This document shows positions 10,714 to 19,237 of a DNA stretch of 64,000 bases, piece after piece. A model generated the notes under the pieces. It did not search any database. It was not told where the DNA came from and saw only the letters and a program-made list of their open reading frames with translations. The stretch spans positions 248,001 through 312,000 of the forward strand of contig NZ_CP072877.1 of the NCBI RefSeq assembly GCF_017968845.1. The letters are read 5' to 3'. This DNA is from Microbacterium sp. NIBRBAC000506063 (lineage in GTDB: Bacteria > Actinomycetota > Actinomycetes > Actinomycetales > Microbacteriaceae). Every line of letters begins with the position of its first letter. Within the stretch, counting starts at the first letter, position 1. Position numbers and translations under genes: made by a program.

Positions 10714-11525
10714 GCGCCGCCGCGGCATCCGGCGTGCGGGCACGCGACCTCCGGCTCACCGCGGTCGCCGCCGGGACGTGGTCGACCGCTCTGCTGTGCG
10801 TCTTCCTCGAGACGGCGGCGTGGGTCGTCGCGCTGGCGCTGTGGACAGGTGCTCTGGTCGTCGTCGGATATCTCTGGCGGGCACGGATGCCGCGGCACGG
10901 CGCCGCCGGGCTCCTCGCCGTCGTGCTCGCGCTCAGTGCCGGGGTGGCCTCCGCCGTCGCCTTCGCGGCGCCCGACCGGGAGACGGTGCGCGCGCAGGAC
11001 GGCTTCGCCGTCGAGGTCGTGGCCGACATCACCTCGGCGCTGCGGACTGGACGCGACGGGCGGCTCTGGTTCGACGCGCGAACGGTCTCGGCGGCGCAAC
11101 CCGGGCAGTGGGCGGCGGTGTCGGCATCCGTCAGGGTCGGCGTGGAGGTGCCGGATGACGGCGCGCCCGACACCTGGGAGATGGGCGCGCGCATCCGGGT
11201 GGTCGGGCAGGCGAAGGAGGGCGGGGCGGGGGAGCGCGCCGCCCTCGTCGTCTTCGGTCGCGGCGAGGCTGTGACGGATCGGCCGCCGAACTTCGTGTTC
11301 GCTCAGGCCGGAGAAGTACGGCGCCAATTCGTCGAGCGCGCCGTGCGATTCCCCGAGCCCGGAGCGGGTCTGCTGCCCGGGCTCGCCGTCGGCGACACGC
11401 GCGCGGTCAGCGACGAGCTCGATCAGGCGATGCTCACGAGTGGCCTGAGCCATCTCACCGCCGTCTCCGGTTTCACGGTTGCGGTGATGAGTATCTACTC
11501 GAGAAAAGCCAGATCAAGCTCATAA
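10710..11525 (+). pseudogene. comEC: comEC 5' fragment, truncated by the island
   Basis: This is the N-terminal third of ComEC/Rec2: four hydrophobic segments within the first 90 residues, an OB-like region, then 'PEPGAGLLPGLAVGDTRAV' and 'SGLSHLTAVSG'. Homology stops at 11470, right after the codons for VSG; the reading frame then enters island DNA and ends at 11525. The missing remainder resumes at 26190. ComEC forms the channel that moves single-stranded DNA through the membrane, so this strain should be unable to take up DNA by this route unless the island leaves. The start ATG overlaps the comEA stop. Confidence 0.92.
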
Positions 11526-11815
11526 TTCAGGAGAACCTTCCTACGTAGTCACACATATGGCGCAGTTGGTGGAGATTGCGCCTGCGAGGGTCGAATTACC
11601 GTCATTTTCGAGAGCGTCTTGAGCCCCGATATCCTGCGGATCGGCTACGCACCGATCGCGGTCACATTGTTAAGTGGCACAGGCGCCAGCCAGCGAGCAC
11701 CTTCCGACACGATGGTGAGAGATTGTCACGCATCTCAATCGGAATAGTTGGTGGAGTTCACCGCACGCACGGTGCATGCGTTTACCGACGCGACGCCGTG
11801 TCGTATGTGTCGGAT

Positions 11816-12568
11816 ATGGGTAGAGGGAAGTGGTCCGAGGAAGAACGAGCGGCGCGGCTCGCCGGTCGCCGCATGAGGGACGCACTCGAAGCGGAACGGA
11901 TGGCCAAACGCCTCAGTGAACGCTTCCGAGCTTGGATCGAGTCGGACGCATTCCTGACACTGGAGCAGATGGCTGCCGGCGAGCCATGTCGTGGCTGCGG
12001 GCTCGCTTTGGCGGACGGGTCGGGGGACTGGACCCCTGAACTGCTTCGCGATGAGGAAGAGCACGCCGCACGCGCTGCGGAGGAAGCGCGGTTCCGCGAG
12101 CAACATCCCGACTGTCGTGGGCTGACGGGTTCTTGGACACCCGCGGGGTCCCGGACCCTGCATTGTGGCTGGTGCTATCCGCCACCGCCGGTATCCGTTG
12201 AGGCGAAGAGAGTGCTGCTCAACGTGTTCTCGCAACCTCTTCCGGACCCGAGCGAGCTGGATACCTGGCATGTGACGCTTAGGTGCGGTCACCGCGCGGA
12301 ATGGCGGCAACACTTCACGTCGTCTTTGTTCACGGCGAGCACTATGGTGTGCACGGAGTGTGGCGACATCAGAGGCGTGCTCAGCAGCGAGCTGATCGCC
12401 GAGGCTCCGGCTCGAGCCGAAGCTGCACGAACTCGCGAGATTCGTCGTATTGCACGCAGAGAGGTGGAGCGGCTGCGTGCCATCGAGCAACTTGAGGCGG
12501 CTCAGCGGAGGGTCGACGAGCTCGACCAGCAAGCCGATGCAGGCGGTTGGGCTGACTGGCAGGCATGA
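11816..12568 (+). CDS. Unknown protein with three CxxC zinc-binding knuckles
   Basis: About 250 residues, family not recognised. Seen: a charged N-terminal helix rich in Arg/Glu (residues 1-45), a first knuckle 'PCRGCG' near residue 58, a second 'HCGWC' near residue 115, 'LRCGH' plus 'MVCTECG' near residues 155-180, and a C-terminal coiled-coil-like helix ending in the stop at 12568. Three CxxC pairs with nearby His/Cys suggest one or two structural zinc ribbons. I start it at ATG 11816; an open frame reaches back to 11576 but has no convincing coding character. It lies directly upstream of the TIR gene, same strand, 60 bp away. Promoter, start and function are inferred from context only. Confidence 0.6.
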   Translation: MGRGKWSEEERAARLAGRRMRDALEAERMAKRLSERFRAWIESDAFLTLEQMAAGEPCRGCGLALADGSGDWTPELLRDEEEHAARAAEEARFREQHPDCRGLTGSWTPAGSRTLHCGWCYPPPPVSVEAKRVLLNVFSQPLPDPSELDTWHVTLRCGHRAEWRQHFTSSLFTASTMVCTECGDIRGVLSSELIAEAPARAEAARTREIRRIARREVERLRAIEQLEAAQRRVDELDQQADAGGWADWQA

Positions 12569-12628
12569 GGGGACTTCGAATCCTCGCCTAGAGATTCAAT
12601 GTCGGTGGCCGAAACTACGATCTGCAGC

Positions 12629-13357
12629 ATGAGATGCACAGCTCCTGTTGAAGGTCACCGTACGGCGAGCGGCGCGGCAAACTGCCCGGCGTGTCGGGGT
12701 CGCTCGTCCCGTTCCTACTATTCCTACACGCCGCCCGTACAATCGTTCCGCCCGCCCGCCGCGAGGCCGTCTGTGAGTTCGGGCGGCACGAGCTCCCGGC
12801 GGACATCCTCCGGCGGTACTGTCACCTACACCAGTTCCGAGCGCCGGACACTTGCGCCGATCCATCAGCAGTTCATGCGTCAGGTCGAGAAGTTCCCTGA
12901 CCGTCGTGATCTTTTCCTTTGTCATGCATGGGACGATCGTGCCGGCGCGGCGAAGGAGCTCCACGATGAGCTTCAGAAGATCGGCGTCTCGGTGTGGTTC
13001 AGCGAAAAAGACGTTGCGCTCGGTACTTCGCTGATCCGCGAGATCGACAAGGGCCTGGGCATGTCCAAGATCGGCATCGTGCTCGTTACGCCCTCGATGT
13101 TCAAGAGCCTGAGCTCTGCGGGCGTTGCTGACAAAGAACTTTCCGCGCTCCTGGCGACCGACCGGGTGATACCTGTGGTCCATGGGACAAGTTTCGATGA
13201 GCTGCGCGACTACAGCCCGCTGCTCGCGGCGCGTTCGGGGCTGAGTACTGACGGGTCTTCGCTCGAGGAAGTGGCTGTCAAGATCGCCGACACCGTGGAC
13301 ACTGACACCCTCATGGCGGCAAACGCCGGAGGGGGAGTGACCTCACGGGACTGGTGA
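12629..13357 (+). CDS. TIR-domain protein with N-terminal zinc-binding segment
   Basis: The 242-residue product has a short N-terminal Cys-containing segment ('MRCTAP...ANCPACRGR'), a Ser/Pro/Tyr-rich linker (residues 30-75), then a TIR domain at about residues 85-220. The TIR marks are 'DLFLCHAWDDR' (strand A), 'VWFSEKDVALGTSLIREID' (BB loop) and 'VLVTPSMFKS' (strand D). The Glu in 'ADKELSALL' sits where TIR NADases carry their catalytic Glu. Many prokaryotic TIR proteins cut NAD+ to kill infected cells, but here the activity and trigger are inferred. It is flanked by the zinc-ribbon gene upstream and a membrane-protein/nuclease pair downstream. Confidence 0.85.
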   Translation: MRCTAPVEGHRTASGAANCPACRGRSSRSYYSYTPPVQSFRPPAARPSVSSGGTSSRRTSSGGTVTYTSSERRTLAPIHQQFMRQVEKFPDRRDLFLCHAWDDRAGAAKELHDELQKIGVSVWFSEKDVALGTSLIREIDKGLGMSKIGIVLVTPSMFKSLSSAGVADKELSALLATDRVIPVVHGTSFDELRDYSPLLAARSGLSTDGSSLEEVAVKIADTVDTDTLMAANAGGGVTSRDW

Positions 13358-13623
13358 CGCGGGAAGACGGGTCGCGCGCCCGAGCGTGACATGCAATATG
13401 CGTCGCTTCGGCCCGAGAGCGCAGTGGTAAGCGCGGACGCGGCAGGTTTCTGGACCGTTTCTCACCCATGCGGTCGGTGAATCTGAGAGCCCACCGACGA
13501 CCGTGCGACACGCCGGAACGAGGTTTCATAATGTCACTTTTCTGATACACGCTCGGGGTCATGCCCACTGAACGGATCGTTCGTGGGGTGTAGTCCAAGC
13601 AGTGAAAGAAAGTGGCAGACATC

Positions 13624-14385
13624 ATGGCAGACCCCGGAAGTTCGACAGCGGCACTTCGGCGCAGGCGTAGACGAGCGATCGTCGCAACGGCCGCTGCGAG
13701 TGCTGTCGCTGCAGGCGTCGGTGCGATTTTTGCCATGCCAACGCTCCACGATGCGCTCGGAATCGGCGATGGTCTTCGCGACGGCGCATATGACTTCACC
13801 CAGTCTGTGTCGCCGGAGAATCCGATTGGTCCCCTCAAGGAAGTCACAGTGCGAGTGCCTGATGAACTTGCCAGTGCGGTGCCGGGCTACCAGGACGGTC
13901 ACTTCCTCGACGCGGTGACCGTCTCCAATGTGGAGTATCTGGGCGAGAAGCGCTGTTCTGTGGAGCTTGGTATCGACTGGGCAGACGGTGCGGTCGCGCT
14001 TAGCGAGGACGAACTGCACGAAGCGTTCGTCCTGGACACGCTGAGGAAAGCCACGATCGACGAACTCAGCGGCCCTCGTCGCAACGACGAGTTTGTTGTT
14101 TTCTCCGAGGATCGCGCGATGGCGACGGCGCAGGTTGGGTGCCTTGAGCCAGGCGCGTGGAACGACAGCCGTGGAGCCTCTGTCAGTTTTGAGATTGTCT
14201 TCAACTACGTGACCGCAGATGCAGGCTCTGAGAACCGCAGGCTGGCTGTCGTTCCGTTCCGCGTTCTTGACACGGGGACATTCTTCATCCCGGAGAGAAT
14301 CAATGGCATGGATCAGGTGGTCCCTCACATCAAGGGTTGGGAGCGCGGCGGGGGCCGCTGGATCGAGAGGAGCGCCAGCTCATGA
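13624..14385 (+). CDS. Unknown single-pass membrane protein
   Basis: About 253 residues, family not recognised. The N-terminus is Arg-rich ([10 protein letters not shown]), followed by one hydrophobic segment (about residues 18-40), which predicts a signal anchor with the C-terminal 210 residues outside the membrane or a short cytosolic N-terminus. The rest has mixed alpha/beta composition, two Cys ('KRCSVEL', 'VGCLEPG') and no motif I can name. Its stop overlaps the start of the next gene by four bases (ATGA), so the two are translated as a pair. Start ATG 13624 chosen over GTG 13612. The 266 bases upstream (13358-13623) hold no gene I can support and probably contain the promoter. Confidence 0.65.
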   Translation: MADPGSSTAALRRRRRRAIVATAAASAVAAGVGAIFAMPTLHDALGIGDGLRDGAYDFTQSVSPENPIGPLKEVTVRVPDELASAVPGYQDGHFLDAVTVSNVEYLGEKRCSVELGIDWADGAVALSEDELHEAFVLDTLRKATIDELSGPRRNDEFVVFSEDRAMATAQVGCLEPGAWNDSRGASVSFEIVFNYVTADAGSENRRLAVVPFRVLDTGTFFIPERINGMDQVVPHIKGWERGGGRWIERSASS

Positions 14386-15320
14386 GCAGCGTGACGCAGC
14401 GCATCAAGGCGTACAACCGAGATCACGGGCAACCGCGTGGAGGGTTCGTCAACCCGCGGGTGTTCGTCACGACAGCCCTGGACGACGGTATAGAAGAGCT
14501 TGACCACCGGATCGAGAATCTCGCTGCGCCGACCGTCGGTTCGGCGGTGGATTATCTGTCTCGGCTCGCACGGGTTCGCGTGCAACCAGAAGATGTGACT
14601 GAGGAGCTGCTGGAGGTGTTCCATGTTTCGCTCACCGGTGCTGAGCGTATTGCAGTGAGCACGCGGCACACGTCAGTGCTGGGCGATGCTGTGGACGCTC
14701 TGAGTGAGCTTTCGGTGATCGAGCATCCTGATGGCACAGTGACGTTCGACGTGGACGATGTGGCGGTGCGCGTTGCGTGCAAGCTCGTGACCTATGACGT
14801 CGGGCGGAGGGCCGGCCCTGGACTGTATGAGCCCGTCAGTACGTTGCAGCAACCCGATCCTGTCACGACCGAGCACATTCTGCAGATGGTCCGTCGGGCA
14901 GTGTCGTTCTTCGACGAGTGGGGACCGGTCACCGCAGATGGCTTCGTGTTCGCGGACGCGGATACTCCGCGCGTTTACGACGAGCGCAGCTGTTTCGGCG
15001 GGTACACCGAACTTGTGACCTCCGGCGACGGTGACTTCCTCACCGCTGACACGGTGTGGGACATGAAGGTCTCTGTCAACCCGCCGACCAAGGACCACAC
15101 CCTGCAGCTGTTGATGTACTTCCTGATGGGCAAAGAGTCAAGACTCGACCAGTTCGAGAGTCAGACGCACGTTGGCGTTTTCAATCCACGGCTGAACAAG
15201 GTCTTCCGGCTGGCGGTCGCTGACATCGCGCCGGATGTCATCGACACCGTGCGGCGAGACGTCATCGGCTATCGCCATGAACTCGCGGCGACAGACCCCC
15301 ACGGTTGGGCTTTGCGATGA
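14382..15320 (+). CDS. Unknown protein with probable PD-(D/E)XK nuclease core
   Basis: The product has 312 residues. In the C-terminal half, 'SGDGDFLTADTVWDMKVS' followed by 'TKDHTLQLLMYFL' matches the PD-(D/E)XK layout: acidic Asp on one strand, Asp-X-Lys on the next, then a helix with Gln...Tyr as in RecB/Cas4-like nucleases. The N-terminal half has no motif I recognise. It is translationally coupled to the membrane protein upstream (ATGA overlap), and the type I R-M operon starts 100 bp downstream. The fold call rests on motif spacing alone and could be wrong; an alternative is an unrelated DNA-binding or restriction accessory protein. Confidence 0.55.
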   Translation: MSSVTQRIKAYNRDHGQPRGGFVNPRVFVTTALDDGIEELDHRIENLAAPTVGSAVDYLSRLARVRVQPEDVTEELLEVFHVSLTGAERIAVSTRHTSVLGDAVDALSELSVIEHPDGTVTFDVDDVAVRVACKLVTYDVGRRAGPGLYEPVSTLQQPDPVTTEHILQMVRRAVSFFDEWGPVTADGFVFADADTPRVYDERSCFGGYTELVTSGDGDFLTADTVWDMKVSVNPPTKDHTLQLLMYFLMGKESRLDQFESQTHVGVFNPRLNKVFRLAVADIAPDVIDTVRRDVIGYRHELAATDPHGWALR

Positions 15321-15339
15321 TGTATCAGAACTGATACAT
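15320..15339. promoter_or_regulatory. 18-20 bp palindrome upstream of hsdM (candidate operator)
   Basis: ATGTATCAG-AA-CTGATACAT is a perfect inverted repeat with a 2-base centre, located 81 bases before the hsdM start and just after the previous stop codon. Its 18-base core (TGTATCAGAACTGATACA) aligns without gaps to a second palindrome at the start of hsdR. A TTGACA at 15357-15362 lies just downstream of it, so a protein bound here would sit next to a promoter. Proposed binding site for the island HTH regulator; binding is inference. Confidence 0.55.
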
Positions 15340-15420
15340 TTCGAGTAGCTCAAGTCTTGACAGTCGAAGTCCAAACTTTCCGCAGCTGGCATGCGGTTTT
15401 CAGCACGAGTAGGTAAGTGA

Positions 15421-17982
15421 ATGAACAAGCAGCAATTGGCAGCAAAGATCTGGGCGTCCGCAAACAAGATGCGGTCGAAGATCGAAGCCAATGAGTACAA
15501 GGACTACATCCTCGGCTTCATCTTCTATAAGTTCCTGTCCGACAACGAGGTCAGCCACATGCTTCGCCTCGGCGCGACGATCGAAGACTTGCCGGACGCC
15601 CTGACTGAATCCGATCAAGAGATTGTGCAGAGCCTGCGCAGCGACATCGGCTACTTCATTGAGTACGAGAACTTGTACTCGACATGGCTCAAGAAGGGTA
15701 AAGACTTCGACATCTCAAATGTTGTCGACGCATTGAACGCGTTTTCCAGGCTGATTGGTTCCAGCCACAAGAAGGTCTTCGAGAAGATTTTCGACACGCT
15801 GCAGTCAGGACTGTCCAAGCTCGGCGACAATGCACCTGCCCAGACCAAAGCCGTGCGCGACCTCATCGAACTCATCAAGGACATCCCGACCGATGGGAAG
15901 CAGGGTTACGACGTCCTTGGGTTCATCTACGAGTATCTGCTCGAGAACTTCGCCGCAAACGCAGGCAAGAAGGCAGGGGAGTTCTACACTCCTCACGAGG
16001 TGTCACTCATTCTCAGTGAGATCGTTGCCGATCACCTGAAAGACCAGGAAACTATCCGCATTTATGACCCAACTAGCGGAAGTGGCTCACTGCTCCTGAA
16101 CATCGGCACCTCGATCGCGCGACGTCGTGGGGACGCTGACAAGATCGCTTACTATGCGCAGGAACTGAAGCAGAACACGTACAACTTGACGCGTATGAAT
16201 CTGGTGATGCGTGGGGTGAAGCCGGCGAACATCTTCGCAAGGAACGCCGACACGCTCGAAGAAGACTGGCCATTGATTGATGAGCCGCTCTTCGTAGACG
16301 CGGTTGTTTCCAATCCGCCCTACAGTGCGCCTTGGGATCCATCCGGCAAAGAGAACGACATTCGGTACGCCAAGTTCGGACTCGCGCCCAAGAGTAAGGC
16401 GGATTACGCCTTCGTGCTTCACGACCTGTTCCATTTGCGCCCCAACGGCATCGTTACGGTTGTCTTGCCTCATGGGGTGCTCTTCCGCGGTGGTGAAGAG
16501 GGGAAGATCCGCCAGGCGTTGGTCGAAGGGAACTATATCGACGCGATCATTGGGCTCCCGGCAAATATCTTCTTCGGGACCGGCATCCCGACGATCATCA
16601 TGATCCTGAAGAAAGAACGAATCGAAACCGATGTGCTCATCGTCGACGCATCCAAGGGCTTCGTGAAGGACGGCAAAGACAACGCACTCCGCGCCCGTGA
16701 TATTCGCAAGATCGTCGACACGGTCTTGCAACGCAAGAACATTGAGAAGTACAGCCGCAATGTGCCGCGCGACGAGATCCGTGGACACGAGTACAACCTC
16801 AACATCCCGCGCTATGTAGATTCTGCACCGCCGGCAGAGGCTTGGGATATCTACGCTTCGATGTTCGGCGGGGTCCCCGAGCACGAGATCGACCAACTTC
16901 ACACTTACTGGGATGCGCTGCCTGGACTACGAGAGAAGCTCTTCACCTCGTTCGGGAACGGATACGCGACACCCGTCGAGAATCCGGAGCACGTGATCTC
17001 GTCTGACGCTTCAGCTGCCGTATTTCGTTCAAGCGTTGCTGATGCGTTCTCCGGGTTCAAGGAGAAGCTCGTAGTGAGCCTGGTGGATGGGCGCCATGAC
17101 GCTCAGGTAGTTGGTGGGGAAACTGCGATTGCCGCAGACATTTTCGAGCGACTTGGCGCAGTGCCCTTGGTTGATGAGTACTCGGTCTATCAGCTGCTCC
17201 ATGACCAGTGGCTGACTATCTCGGCAGACCTCGAGATGATCCAGACCGAGGGAGAACAGGCCACCCGACGGGTCGTTCCGAACATGGTTTCAAAGAAGGT
17301 GAGGGGCGCAGAAACCGAAGTTCAGGACGGTTGGGTCGGTCGCATCCTGCCGTTTGAGCTCGTGCAGGAGCGCTTGCTCACAGCGGAGACTTCGGCGCTC
17401 CGTGAAGCTGTGGAGGAACTCTCGGCCGCGGAATCTGGTCTTGCTGAGCTCCTGGAATCGCTCAGCGAGGAAGACAAGCTCGACATGGCGATCATGCTGA
17501 ACGTGAAGAATGATGCCTTCGTCGTCGGCGGCGTCAACCAGGTCATCCGGGAAGCAAAGAAGGAGCGGAAGGATGACAACTGGGACGAGGGCACTCCACA
17601 GGCAGTCGCCTTCCTGGCGAAGGAACTGCTCACGGTGAAGTCGGCGCTCACCAAGACTGTCAAGACTGATACGGCCGCGCTCCATCAACACACGAAGGTG
17701 ACGATCGAGAACCTGGCAGATGATCAGGTGCGTGAACTGCTAATCGCCAAGTGGATTGAGCCCCTGATCGACAGCATCAACAGAGTTCCGGGCGAGATCC
17801 TGGACACGCTCACGAAGCAGGTAGTCGCGCTCGCGAAGAAGTACGAAACGACCTTCGCGGAGCTCGCTCTGGAGACCAAGTCGACCAAGCACACCTTGTC
17901 TGAGATGGTTTCAGAGCTCACGGGCTCCGACACCGACATGCGCGCGCTGGCCGAGTTCAGCAACCTCCTGGGAGGTGAGTGA
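15421..17982 (+). CDS. hsdM: Type I restriction-modification DNA methyltransferase (HsdM)
   Basis: An 853-residue N6-adenine methyltransferase subunit. The N-terminal HsdM helical domain starts 'MNKQQLAAKIWASANKMR'. The SAM-binding motif I is 'DPTSGSGSLL' near residue 215, and the catalytic motif IV is 'NPPYS' near residue 299. The usual HsdM ends near residue 520; here about 330 extra residues follow, with charged helical stretches that could be coiled coil. Together with HsdS it methylates the recognition site. It is first in an operon: hsdS overlaps the stop, hsdR follows. A palindrome upstream may regulate it. The frame is intact and the codon use is less GC-rich than in chromosomal neighbours. 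Confidence 0.95.
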   Translation: MNKQQLAAKIWASANKMRSKIEANEYKDYILGFIFYKFLSDNEVSHMLRLGATIEDLPDALTESDQEIVQSLRSDIGYFIEYENLYSTWLKKGKDFDISNVVDALNAFSRLIGSSHKKVFEKIFDTLQSGLSKLGDNAPAQTKAVRDLIELIKDIPTDGKQGYDVLGFIYEYLLENFAANAGKKAGEFYTPHEVSLILSEIVADHLKDQETIRIYDPTSGSGSLLLNIGTSIARRRGDADKIAYYAQELKQNTYNLTRMNLVMRGVKPANIFARNADTLEEDWPLIDEPLFVDAVVSNPPYSAPWDPSGKENDIRYAKFGLAPKSKADYAFVLHDLFHLRPNGIVTVVLPHGVLFRGGEEGKIRQALVEGNYIDAIIGLPANIFFGTGIPTIIMILKKERIETDVLIVDASKGFVKDGKDNALRARDIRKIVDTVLQRKNIEKYSRNVPRDEIRGHEYNLNIPRYVDSAPPAEAWDIYASMFGGVPEHEIDQLHTYWDALPGLREKLFTSFGNGYATPVENPEHVISSDASAAVFRSSVADAFSGFKEKLVVSLVDGRHDAQVVGGETAIAADIFERLGAVPLVDEYSVYQLLHDQWLTISADLEMIQTEGEQATRRVVPNMVSKKVRGAETEVQDGWVGRILPFELVQERLLTAETSALREAVEELSAAESGLAELLESLSEEDKLDMAIMLNVKNDAFVVGGVNQVIREAKKERKDDNWDEGTPQAVAFLAKELLTVKSALTKTVKTDTAALHQHTKVTIENLADDQVRELLIAKWIEPLIDSINRVPGEILDTLTKQVVALAKKYETTFAELALETKSTKHTLSEMVSELTGSDTDMRALAEFSNLLGGE

Positions 17983-19229
17983 TGATGAGCAAGCAGGCGC
18001 CTATTCCAGAGGTGCGGTTTCCGAGGTTTGCCTGCGACTGGGAGACACGAGAGCTGAGAACGGTCGCCACGTTCAGCAAAGGCTCCGGGTACTCCAAATC
18101 CGACTTAGCCGACAGCGGCGTACCCATCATTTTGTACGGACGTCTCTACACGAAGTACGAGTCACTAATCTCAGAAGTCGATACCTACGCGGAGATACAG
18201 CCGGGCTCAAGGCTCAGCACAGGCAATGAGGTGATCGTCCCGGCCTCTGGCGAGACACCGGAAGACATTGCGCGTGCTTCTGCCGTCCGGCAAAGTGGTG
18301 TGATTTTGGCCGGAGACCTGAATGTCATTCACCCGTCTGGGCTGCTCAACTCGCACTTTCTCGCTCTCCGCCTGAGCAACGGCGAACCTCACTCAAAGCT
18401 CGCTGAACGTGCTCAGGGAAAGTCAGTTGTTCACCTACACGGTAAGGACATTGCCGACGTCGCCGTCAAGTTTCCGTCGCTCTCTGAACAGCAAGTGATC
18501 GGCAGCCTCTTCGAGCGGCTCGACTCACTCATCGACCTGCAACAGGAGGAGCTCAAGAAGCTGCGTCAGTTCAAGAACGCAATGCTTGGCAAGATGTTCC
18601 CGAGGCCGGGCGCAGCCGTGCCGGAAGTACGGTTTCCAGGGTTCCAGGACGAGTGGGAGGGGAAGTCTCTCGGCAGCTTGGGTGACACGTATTCAGGACT
18701 CTCAGGGAAGTCGAAGGGGGATTTTGGGCACGGTGAAGCCAAGTTTGTTGTCTACACCAACGTTTACAGCAACTCGCTTGCAGACCTATCCGGAGTTGAA
18801 CGCGTTGAGGTGGATAGCCGCCAGAACGAGGTGAAGTTTGGCGACGTCTTCTTTACGACTTCATCTGAGGTTCCCGAGGAGGTTGGCATGTCGTCAGTCT
18901 GGCTCGATGACAGGCCAAACGTGTACTTGAATAGTTTCTGTTTTGGCTGGCGACCCAAGACCAAGTGCGATCCGTTTTTCACAGCGTCAGTTCTCCGATC
19001 CCCGTCGGTTCGAACGCAGTTTGTTCGCCTCGCTCAGGGCATCTCGCGATACAACATTTCAAGAACCAAAGCGATGGACATCATCGTTCCCATCCCCTCC
19101 CTCCCCGACGAGCAACGGAAGATCGGTGAGTTCTTCAAGAACCTCGACTCGCTCATCGAGCTGAAAGACAAACAGCACGAGAAGCTATCCCAGATCAAGC
19201 GTTCGCTGTTGTCGAAGATGTTCGTATAG
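17982..19229 (+). CDS. hsdS: Type I restriction-modification specificity subunit (HsdS)
   Basis: About 415 residues with two target-recognition domains, each introduced by a similar segment ('PEVRFPRFACDWETREL' near the N-terminus and 'PEVRFPGFQDEWEGKSL' near residue 208). Each ends in a conserved helical spacer ('FERLDSLIDLQQEELKKLR' and 'FKNLDSLIELKDKQHEKLS'). This is the standard duplicated HsdS architecture that reads a bipartite DNA site. The target cannot be predicted by eye. Starts at 17979 (GTG), 17982 or 17985 (ATG) are all possible; the ribosome site GGGAGGTGAG precedes them. It overlaps the hsdM stop, which indicates translational coupling. Confidence 0.94.
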   Translation: MMSKQAPIPEVRFPRFACDWETRELRTVATFSKGSGYSKSDLADSGVPIILYGRLYTKYESLISEVDTYAEIQPGSRLSTGNEVIVPASGETPEDIARASAVRQSGVILAGDLNVIHPSGLLNSHFLALRLSNGEPHSKLAERAQGKSVVHLHGKDIADVAVKFPSLSEQQVIGSLFERLDSLIDLQQEELKKLRQFKNAMLGKMFPRPGAAVPEVRFPGFQDEWEGKSLGSLGDTYSGLSGKSKGDFGHGEAKFVVYTNVYSNSLADLSGVERVEVDSRQNEVKFGDVFFTTSSEVPEEVGMSSVWLDDRPNVYLNSFCFGWRPKTKCDPFFTASVLRSPSVRTQFVRLAQGISRYNISRTKAMDIIVPIPSLPDEQRKIGEFFKNLDSLIELKDKQHEKLSQIKRSLLSKMFV

Positions 19230-19237
19230 GAGACAAG

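Noticed and set aside
11526..11815. A gene at the left end of the island
   Set aside because: Only short frames such as MAQLVEIAPARVELPSFSRAS occur and the long in-frame extension of the zinc-ribbon gene has no coding character; treated as non-coding.
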